The position numbers and the translations under genes are program-made. From Achromobacter pulmonis (GTDB taxonomy: Bacteria; Pseudomonadota; Gammaproteobacteria; Burkholderiales; Burkholderiaceae_B), in assembly GCF_002885955.2 (NCBI RefSeq), contig NZ_POQS01000003.1, positions 430,868 through 494,867 of the forward strand: 64,000 nucleotides of DNA. The letters run 5' to 3'. The notes under the pieces are model-generated. The model saw nothing but the letters and a program-made list of their open reading frames with translations. It had not been told where the DNA came from and did no database searches. Within the stretch, counting starts at the first letter, position 1; the number at the start of each line of letters is the position of its first letter. This document shows positions 54,301-64,000 of this stretch, piece after piece.

Positions 54301-54981
54301 TCAGAACTTGAACTGGGAGACCGTGACGCCGCGCAGCGGCTTGATGACCGTTTCGAACAGGTTCACCGTTTCGAAGCTGGCCGCGGTGGTGCGGGTGATG
54401 CGACAGGCGGTCATGATGGGCGCCTGGCCCACCACGACGACCAGGCGGCCGCCGACGCGCAGCTGGTACTTCAGGGCGTCCGGCACGGTCGGCACGGAGC
54501 CGGTGACGAGGATGGCGTCGTATTCGGTGGAGCCCCAGCCGTTGCGGGCGTCGCCGGTTTCGACCTTGACGTTGGTGACGTTGTTCATCTGCAGGTTCTG
54601 CTGCGCGAAGGTCACCAGGCGGCTGTCGATCTCGACCGAGGTGACCTGCTGCGCCAGGTAGCCCAGCAGGGCGGCCTGGTAGCCGGAGCCGGTGCCGATT
54701 TCCAGCACGCAGTCGGACTTGGTCAGCTGCAGCTCCTGGGCCAGGCGCGCTTCCACCTTGGGCGCGAGCATGGTCTGGCGCGTGTTGACCGCGTTGATCT
54801 CTAGCGGCAGTTCCAGGTCGGAAAACGCCATCGCGCGCAGGGCCGGCGGAACGAATTGTTCGCGGCGCACGTCGAACAGCGCTTGCAGCACGTTGGCGTC
54901 CAGAACGTCCCACGGGCGGATCTGCTGTTCCACCATGTTGAAGCGGGCTTGTTCTACGTCGGGCAGGGTCGAAGCGTTCAT
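54301..54981 (-). CDS. pcm: Protein-L-isoaspartate O-methyltransferase-like protein
   Basis: A 226-residue SAM-dependent methyltransferase. The SAM motif is VLEIGTGSGYQAALLGYLA, followed by TSVEIDSRL. Pcm repairs isoaspartyl residues in aged proteins. The N-terminal part ARFNMVEQQIRPWDVLDANVLQ, of which MVEQQIRP is diagnostic, belongs to the branch found beside tolC. ATG 54981 is preferred over a TTG at 55008. Repair activity is assumed from the family. Confidence 0.92.
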   Translation of the reverse strand: MNASTLPDVEQARFNMVEQQIRPWDVLDANVLQALFDVRREQFVPPALRAMAFSDLELPLEINAVNTRQTMLAPKVEARLAQELQLTKSDCVLEIGTGSGYQAALLGYLAQQVTSVEIDSRLVTFAQQNLQMNNVTNVKVETGDARNGWGSTEYDAILVTGSVPTVPDALKYQLRVGGRLVVVVGQAPIMTACRITRTTAASFETVNLFETVIKPLRGVTVSQFKF

Positions 54982-55082
54982 GACGGTCAGAAAAAACAGA
55001 GGAATCAACAGACCATTGTACCGATTCGTAGCGTACTGTGACGCCCCGGCCCCCCGGGGACGGTTTCAGCCCGCGCCCGCGC

Positions 55083-55904
55083 CTACCACCAGGCGTGGAA
55101 GTGGTGCACCGGCCCGTGGCCGGAACCCACCGACAGGCGCTCCGCGTGGCGGATGGCCTCGGTCAGGTAGGCCTTGGCGCGCCGGGCGGCCTCTGGTACG
55201 TCCCCGGTTTGCGGCAGCAGCGCCGCCAGCGCCGCCGACAGCGTGCAGCCGGTGCCGTGGGTGTTGGCCGTGGCGATGCGGTGGCCGGGCAGCTCGATCA
55301 TGCGGTCGCCGTCATGCAGCAGGTCGATGGTGTCGTCGCCCGGCAGGTGGCCGCCCTTGACGAGCACCCAGCGCTCGCCGGCATACGCCAGCTTGTTGCG
55401 CAGCCGTTCGGCCACGCGGCGCATTTCCTTGACCGTCTCGACCGGGCGCTCTTCGAGCAGCACGCCGGCCTCGGGCAGGTTGGGCGTGAGCAGGGTGGCC
55501 TGCGGCAGCAGCGCCTCGCGCATGGCGCCCACGGCGTCGCGCTCCAGCAGCAGGTCGCCGCTCTTGGCCACCATGACCGGGTCCAGCACCACGTGCGCCG
55601 GCGTCCATTTGGCGAGCTTCTCGGCCACGACCTGGATCACCGGCTGCTGGCCCAGCATGCCGATCTTGACCGCGTCGATGCGCACGTCCTCGAACAGCGT
55701 GTCGATCTGCTGGCCCACGAAGGCCGGCGGCACCGCCGAAATGCCGCTGACGCCGCGGGTGTTCTGGGCGGTCAGGGCCGCGATGACCGAGCAGCCATAG
55801 GCGCCCAGCGCGCTCATGGCCTTGACGTCGGCCAGGATGCCGGCGCCGCCGGAGGGATCGACCCCGGCGATGGTCAGCGCGTTGGGGATGGGGCGGGTGC
55901 TCAT
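55083..55904 (-). CDS. thiD: Hydroxymethylpyrimidine/phosphomethylpyrimidine kinase
   Basis: A 273-residue ribokinase-fold enzyme that phosphorylates HMP to HMP-PP for thiamine synthesis. Segments [40 protein letters not shown] and the anion hole/catalytic [17 protein letters not shown] are all present (Asp/Cys of GTGC). The ATG overlaps the stop of thiG by 4 bp. Confidence 0.95.
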   Translation of the reverse strand: MSTRPIPNALTIAGVDPSGGAGILADVKAMSALGAYGCSVIAALTAQNTRGVSGISAVPPAFVGQQIDTLFEDVRIDAVKIGMLGQQPVIQVVAEKLAKWTPAHVVLDPVMVAKSGDLLLERDAVGAMREALLPQATLLTPNLPEAGVLLEERPVETVKEMRRVAERLRNKLAYAGERWVLVKGGHLPGDDTIDLLHDGDRMIELPGHRIATANTHGTGCTLSAALAALLPQTGDVPEAARRAKAYLTEAIRHAERLSVGSGHGPVHHFHAWW

Positions 55905-56701
55905 TTGGCGCCGCCGGTGATCAGGCCTTCGGTGGGCGAGCTGGGCGCGCCGCTGTACAGCTTCTTGGGCATGCGGCCGGCCAGGAAGGCTTCGCGGCCG
56001 GCTTCCACGCCCTTTTTCATGGCGCTGGCCATCAGGATCGGGTCGCGCGCGCCGGCGATGGCGGTGTTCATGAGCACGGCGTCGCAGCCCAGTTCCATGG
56101 CGATGGCGGCGTCCGAGGCGGTGCCCACGCCGGCGTCCACCACGATGGGCACGCGGGCCTGTTCGATGATGAGGCGCAGGTTCCAGGGGTTCAGGATGCC
56201 CATGCCCGAGCCGATCAGCGAGGCCAGCGGCATCACCGCCACGGCGCCCAGGTCTTCCAGCATGCGGCACTGGATCGGGTCGTCGGTGCAATACACCATG
56301 ACCTTGAAGCCTTCGTCGACCAGCGTCTTGGTGGCCTTGAGGGTTTCCGGCATGTTGGGGAACAGGGTGTGCGGGTCGCCCAGCACTTCCAGCTTGACCA
56401 GGTCGTGGCCGTCGAGCAGCTCGCGCGCCAGGCGCAGCGTGCGCACGGCGTCGTCGGCGCTGTAGCAGCCGGCGGTGTTGGGCAGCAGCGTGAATTTCGA
56501 GGGCGGGACGTAGTCCAGCAGGTTCGGTTCGCCGGCGTTCTGGCCGATGTTGGTGCGGCGGATCGCGACCGTGACGATCTCGGTGCCGCTGGCGTCCAGC
56601 GCCGCGCGGGTCTGTTCGAAGTCTTTGTATTTGCCGGTGCCGACGAGCAGGCGCGACGAATAGGCGCGGCCGGCGATGGTGAGGGTGTCTTGAGTGGTCA
56701 T
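55901..56701 (-). CDS. thiG: Thiazole synthase ThiG
   Basis: A 266-residue TIM-barrel enzyme that builds the thiazole phosphate ring from deoxyxylulose phosphate, dehydroglycine and ThiS thiocarboxylate. The catalytic Lys is in [10 protein letters not shown], and phosphate-binding [30 protein letters not shown] (last part [13 protein letters not shown]) is clear. It is coupled to thiD. The sulfur-carrier gene thiS, usually next to thiG, is not found in the flanking 136 bp. Confidence 0.95.
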   Translation of the reverse strand: MTTQDTLTIAGRAYSSRLLVGTGKYKDFEQTRAALDASGTEIVTVAIRRTNIGQNAGEPNLLDYVPPSKFTLLPNTAGCYSADDAVRTLRLARELLDGHDLVKLEVLGDPHTLFPNMPETLKATKTLVDEGFKVMVYCTDDPIQCRMLEDLGAVAVMPLASLIGSGMGILNPWNLRLIIEQARVPIVVDAGVGTASDAAIAMELGCDAVLMNTAIAGARDPILMASAMKKGVEAGREAFLAGRMPKKLYSGAPSSPTEGLITGGAK

Positions 56702-56837
56702 GGCGGAGCTTCAAAGAGCGGGCGCGCACGATGCGGGGCCCGCGGGGACTGGCATATCGTTGCCGAATGATAAAGCACGAAGCGCCCGCCGGCGGCGCGC
56801 CGCCGTTCCACTATTTGGCGATCGCGGCGCGGCCCGC

Positions 56838-57737
56838 TCAGCGGCGCAGCCGGTCCAGGTCGGCGCACAGGGTTTCGGCGGCGTCCAGCAGGCGCGGGCC
56901 GGGGCGGTACAGCGCGTCGGCGTCGATGCCGTAGACGTGGCCCTGGCGGGCGGCGGGCAGGCCCAGCGCCTGCCAGGCGGCGAGATTGCGCGCGGTGTCC
57001 TGCGGCCCGGCGACGCCGGCCAGCACGGCCTCGGGCCGGGCCGCCAGCACGCTTTCCAGCGTGACCTGCGGGGCCACCACGGGCGCCTGGCCGAAGACGT
57101 TGACGCCGCCGCAGGCGCGCAGCGCGTCGCTGACGATGCTGGCGTCGTTCAGGGTGTAGATCGGTTCCAGGCCGGCCTGCACGAACACGCGCACCGGCCG
57201 GCGCCCGGCGTAGCGCGCCTTCAGGGCGTCGAGCCGCGCGCGCAGCGCGTCGGCGGCCGGCCGCGCGCGGGCTTCGGTGCCGAACAGCACGCCCATGCGC
57301 TCGACCGCGCCGGGGATGGCGTCCAGGCGCTGCGGATCGCTGTAGAAGACCGGCACGCCCAGCTTGTCCATGACCCGCGCCAGCGGCTCGGCGGCGGCCG
57401 TCTGCCAGGCGATCAGCAGGTCGGGGCGGGCGGCCGCCACCCGTTCGGGATCGGGTTGGGTGCCGTCGCCGATCACCGGCAGCGCGCGGGCGGCTGGCGG
57501 ATAGTCGCTGCCGCGGATGGTGGCGGCGATGTAGTCGCCCGCGCCCGCCGCGTACACCAGCTCGGTGGCGTGCGGGGCCAGCGTGACGGCGCGCCGCGCC
57601 GGCGCGGACAACGCCACCTCGCGGCCGCGGTCGTCGGTGACCTGGATCGGCGCGCCGCCCCGCGCCAGGACGGGCGCGGCGCCCAGCGCCAGGATCAGCG
57701 CCAGGCCTGCGGCGATGCGGACGCGCTTTGCTGTCAT
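56838..57737 (-). CDS. btuF: Cobalamin-type ABC transporter substrate-binding protein
   Basis: A 299-residue periplasmic binding protein of the BtuF/FhuD class with two lobes joined by a long helix. A signal peptide ends at PVLARGG; the domain opens VTDDRGREVALSAPARRAVTLAPHATELVY and contains PDPERVAAARPDLLIAW. It starts 33 bp after btuB and shares the cobalamin riboswitch. The BtuC permease and BtuD ATPase are not encoded nearby. Hemin or siderophore binding is the alternative, but the riboswitch favours B12. Confidence 0.9.
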   Translation of the reverse strand: MTAKRVRIAAGLALILALGAAPVLARGGAPIQVTDDRGREVALSAPARRAVTLAPHATELVYAAGAGDYIAATIRGSDYPPAARALPVIGDGTQPDPERVAAARPDLLIAWQTAAAEPLARVMDKLGVPVFYSDPQRLDAIPGAVERMGVLFGTEARARPAADALRARLDALKARYAGRRPVRVFVQAGLEPIYTLNDASIVSDALRACGGVNVFGQAPVVAPQVTLESVLAARPEAVLAGVAGPQDTARNLAAWQALGLPAARQGHVYGIDADALYRPGPRLLDAAETLCADLDRLRR

Positions 57738-57769
57738 GCCAGGGCCTCGGTGGTTGCCGGGAGCCGGCC

Positions 57770-59815
57770 TCAGTAGCGCAGCGTGAGCGACGCGTAGAAG
57801 TTGCGGCCCGGGGCGGGGTACAGGCTGTAGTTGGCGACCGGGCCCAGCATCTCGAACGAGGCGTTGCCGCCGCGGATGCCGTAGGTGGCGTATTCGCGGT
57901 CGAAGATGTTGTTCACGCCGATGGCGCCTTCGATGTTGCGGGTGAATTTATACGCCAGCTTGGTATTGAACAGCACGTAGGCGTCGAGCTGCTTGCCGAA
58001 CTGGTTGGCCTGGTCGTTGTCCATGCGCGACTTGCCCACGTATTGCGCGGTCACGTTCCACAGGAAGGCGTCGGTCGGGCGCCAGGTGACGCCGGCGTTG
58101 GCCAGCCACTTCGGGGCCAGCGGCACGGTCTTGCCGGACAGGTCCACGCCGGCGTAGGTGCCGGAGCGGAATTGCGCTTCCATCCAGGTCACGTTGGCGT
58201 CCAGCGCCAGGCTGCTGGTCAGCGCCGTATGGCCTTCCAGTTCGACGCCCTGGCGCCGGGTCGGGTCCAGGTTGGTGTTGGCGCCGGTGCCGGGGCCCCA
58301 GATGCCGTCGGCCAGCGGGTTGTACTGGATTTCGTTGGTCAGGTCGGAACGGAAGTACGACAGGCGGGCGCTGCTGCGGGCGTCCTGCCAGGTGATGCCG
58401 ATTTCCTTGTCCGTCGAGGTCTGCGCCGCCAGCGGGCTTTGCACCGACAGCAGTTCGTCGGCGTTGGGCAGGCGGAAGCTGCGGCCGATCTTGCCGTAGA
58501 CGCCGAAGCCGGCGGCCAGGTCCTGGCGCACGCCCAGCTGCCAGGCGGTGAGGTGGTTGCTGCGGTCGGAGGCCGTGCCGGTGCCGCTGATCACGTCCAG
58601 GTCGTCGGACGCATACTGGCGGCGCACGCCGGCGGTCACGTAGGTGCTGTCGGTGGCGCGGATCTGGCCTTCGGCGAACAGGCCGTACTGGTGCTGGCGG
58701 GATCGCCACTTCGACGGTTCGAAGTCGTAGTAGGCGTTCTGGTTGGCCGTGGTTTTGGCTTCCTGCGCGTCGGCGCCGAAGACCAGGCTGTGGCCGCCCG
58801 AGATCGGCAGCTGGTAGCGCACGCTGGCGATGTTCTCTTCCAGCTTCTGGTCGCGCAGGATGTCGCCGAAGCCGTCGTAGGTCAGGCCGTCGAGCTTCTT
58901 TTCGCGGGTCGACAGGTCGGCGTACAGCGTGCCGGCGCCGATCCGCTGCTCGGCCTGCAGGCCGAAGGTGGTGGTCGTGGTGTCGACGTAGTCGACGTCG
59001 TTCTTGGCGCCGCGGCGGTCGTCCTGGTATTCGTTGACGCCGGTGGTCGGGTTGATGGTGCGCGGGCCGGGCAGCTCCAGCTTCTGGCTGGTGGTGCGTC
59101 CGTACAGGCGCAGCGAACCGCCGTCGTGGCGCAGCGTGATGCCGCCGCCGCCGCCTTCGCGGCGCTCGCCGCTGTGGTCGCGGTAGCCGTCGGTGTGCAG
59201 CGACTGCATATAGGCGTCGACGCCGACCTTCTCGTTGTTCAGGGCCACGGCGGCGTCGTACTGGCGCAGGCCGTAGCTGCCGAGGGTGGCGGTGGCGCGG
59301 GCCGTCACCGGCTCCGCGGCGAAGTCCTTGCGGGTGATGATGTTGATCACGCCGCCGGTGGTGCCGCCGCCGTACTGGACCGAGCCGCTGCCGCGCACGA
59401 TCTCGATGCGCTCGACCTGGTCCAGCGGCACCACGCCCAGGCTGGGCGCGGACAGGTCGTTGGTGTTCTGCTTGACCCCGTCGATCAGGATCAGGGTGTT
59501 GCTGGCGCCGGTGATGCCGAAGCCGCGCAGGTCCACGATGGCGTTGTCGCTCGATCCCGTGGTGTTGAGCAGATGGATGCCCGCCTGCGTCGACAGCAGG
59601 TCCTGCATGGTGCGGGCGCTGCTGGCCTCGATGTCGCGGGCGCTGATGACCGAGATCGACACCGGCAGCGTGCGGCCGTCGGTCGGCACGCGCTGGGCGG
59701 TGACGGTGACCGGGTCGAGTTCGGGGGCGGAGGCGTCGGTTTGCTGGGCGGCGGCGATGGCCGGAGCGGAACAGAGCAGGGCGCCGGCGTAACGCCGGAT
59801 GGAGCGGGCTTTCAT
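57770..59815 (-). CDS. btuB: TonB-dependent outer-membrane receptor, BtuB type
   Basis: A 681-residue receptor. The signal peptide (ending PAIAAAQQ) is followed by a TonB box ELDPVTVTAQR, the plug domain (TMQDLLSTQAGIHL, then VDLRGFGITGASNTLILIDGV, of which GASNTLILIDG is typical) and a 22-strand barrel that ends SLTLRY with the C-terminal aromatic. The cobalamin riboswitch in the leader identifies the ligand as a corrinoid. It is divergent from metH, the B12-dependent enzyme. Confidence 0.93.
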   Translation of the reverse strand: MKARSIRRYAGALLCSAPAIAAAQQTDASAPELDPVTVTAQRVPTDGRTLPVSISVISARDIEASSARTMQDLLSTQAGIHLLNTTGSSDNAIVDLRGFGITGASNTLILIDGVKQNTNDLSAPSLGVVPLDQVERIEIVRGSGSVQYGGGTTGGVINIITRKDFAAEPVTARATATLGSYGLRQYDAAVALNNEKVGVDAYMQSLHTDGYRDHSGERREGGGGGITLRHDGGSLRLYGRTTSQKLELPGPRTINPTTGVNEYQDDRRGAKNDVDYVDTTTTTFGLQAEQRIGAGTLYADLSTREKKLDGLTYDGFGDILRDQKLEENIASVRYQLPISGGHSLVFGADAQEAKTTANQNAYYDFEPSKWRSRQHQYGLFAEGQIRATDSTYVTAGVRRQYASDDLDVISGTGTASDRSNHLTAWQLGVRQDLAAGFGVYGKIGRSFRLPNADELLSVQSPLAAQTSTDKEIGITWQDARSSARLSYFRSDLTNEIQYNPLADGIWGPGTGANTNLDPTRRQGVELEGHTALTSSLALDANVTWMEAQFRSGTYAGVDLSGKTVPLAPKWLANAGVTWRPTDAFLWNVTAQYVGKSRMDNDQANQFGKQLDAYVLFNTKLAYKFTRNIEGAIGVNNIFDREYATYGIRGGNASFEMLGPVANYSLYPAPGRNFYASLTLRY

Positions 59816-59859
59816 CTACGTAACCTCGATACGGCCCGCGACCCCGCAGGCCATGCACG

Positions 59860-60035
59860 ATGGGAGGACGGAAACGTCCTGACTGGCGAACAGGCCGGTA
59901 TCGGGCTGCCATGGCGCGGCGCGCGCATGGGGACCGTTGCGGGGGCAGCACAGGCTGGAGCCGGGGGCGGGCCTGGGCCTGCCGTCCTGCGGACATCTTC
60001 CTGTTTCCCGTTTACCTTTCGCACGCGGCCTGCAA
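59860..60035 (-). ncRNA. Cobalamin (B12) riboswitch upstream of btuB
   Basis: Read on the minus strand, three conserved blocks occur in order: GGTAAACGGGAAACAGG (60001-60017), GCTGCCCCCGCAACGG (about 59933-59949), and a B12-box-like GCCAGTCAGGACGTTTCC (about 59870-59887). The aptamer ends about 45 bp before the btuB start, whose ribosome site is GAGG. B12 is expected to shut off btuB-btuF. Exact ends are approximate. Confidence 0.85.
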
Positions 60036-60209
60036 GTGTTGCGTTCCTGCAGGCGCATTGCGCCGAAAGCACCGGTTCGGGGCGGAAACTGTATCACCGG
60101 CGGGCGCGGGCCAGCCCATTTTGTTACGATCAAGACTTGTTTTTTCGGCGTTTTTCGCTTTTTAGCCACACCGCGCCGTCGTCGCCACCCACTCCATCCG
60201 GACCTGCCC
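60036..60209. other. Remaining btuB-metH intergenic DNA
   Basis: No gene is seen. The stretch must hold the promoters for the minus-strand riboswitch RNA and the plus-strand metH message. A T-rich run with CGGCGTTTTTCGC lies at 60136-60165. TACGAT (60125-60130) is a weak -10 candidate for metH; no clear -35 was found. Confidence 0.4.
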
Positions 60210-63983
<3,774 letters not shown>

Positions 63984-64000
63984 GGGTTTGGGGGCGGCGC

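Noticed and set aside
56702-56837. Possible TPP riboswitch upstream of thiG
   Set aside because: No CTGAGA core or matching THI-box helix is visible on the minus strand; only a GC-rich palindrome near the btuF end was found.

Overview
The window looks like a chromosomal segment of a high-GC betaproteobacterium of the family Alcaligenaceae, most like Bordetella or Achromobacter. Four signs point there: strong GC bias at third codon positions, many GTG and TTG starts, four orphan TctC/'Bug' periplasmic receptors tied to catabolic clusters, and a ubiE / Tim44-domain gene / ubiJ / ubiB order. Genus is inferred from gene content and style, not from a search. I see no rRNA, tRNA, insertion sequence, prophage or CRISPR array.

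Left part, 1-17.3 kb (accessory catabolism). Two paralogous cassettes combine a zinc-independent quinone oxidoreductase, a TauD/TfdA-type dioxygenase, a Bug receptor and an AraC-type regulator. The second continues into a porin and is followed on the other strand by a BKACE (DUF849) enzyme. Then come a gentisate-dioxygenase-like cupin with a fumarylacetoacetase-family hydrolase, GntR and LysR regulators, and a Bug receptor paired with an AstE/aspartoacylase-like amidohydrolase.

17.3-22.2 kb: a minus-strand set of hydrolase, gshA and lipocalin, a divergent lipoprotein, a stand-alone LuxR-type HTH protein and an AEC transporter. 22.3-27.7 kb: a cluster matching the known sulfolactate (C3-sulfonate) pathway: suyA, suyB, a Bug receptor, slcC and comC, with a divergent GntR regulator and a readable promoter/operator region.

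27.8-38.8 kb: metX-metW behind a SAM-II riboswitch, an AmpG-like permease with a possible ATT start, a tandem universal stress protein, a TRIC/UPF0126 channel, a GntR regulator, the 5-oxoprolinase genes pxpBCA with a VOC protein, a LysR regulator and serA.

38.8-46.8 kb: copper resistance (copR-copS, cupredoxin, copA, copB, DUF411 protein), with a CopR-type operator overlapping the copS stop codon, then phoB-phoR. 46.9-52.9 kb: ubiquinone genes ubiE, Tim44-like, ubiJ and ubiB; a ferritin-like gene behind a three-repeat Pho box; and the heptose-phosphate adenylyltransferase. 52.9-64 kb: TolC-family protein, pcm, thiD-thiG, and a B12 block in which a cobalamin riboswitch precedes btuB-btuF divergently from metH. 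Three regulatory themes recur: small-molecule RNA sensing (SAM, B12), two-component control (Cop, Pho), and substrate-specific AraC/GntR/LysR switches beside catabolic genes.
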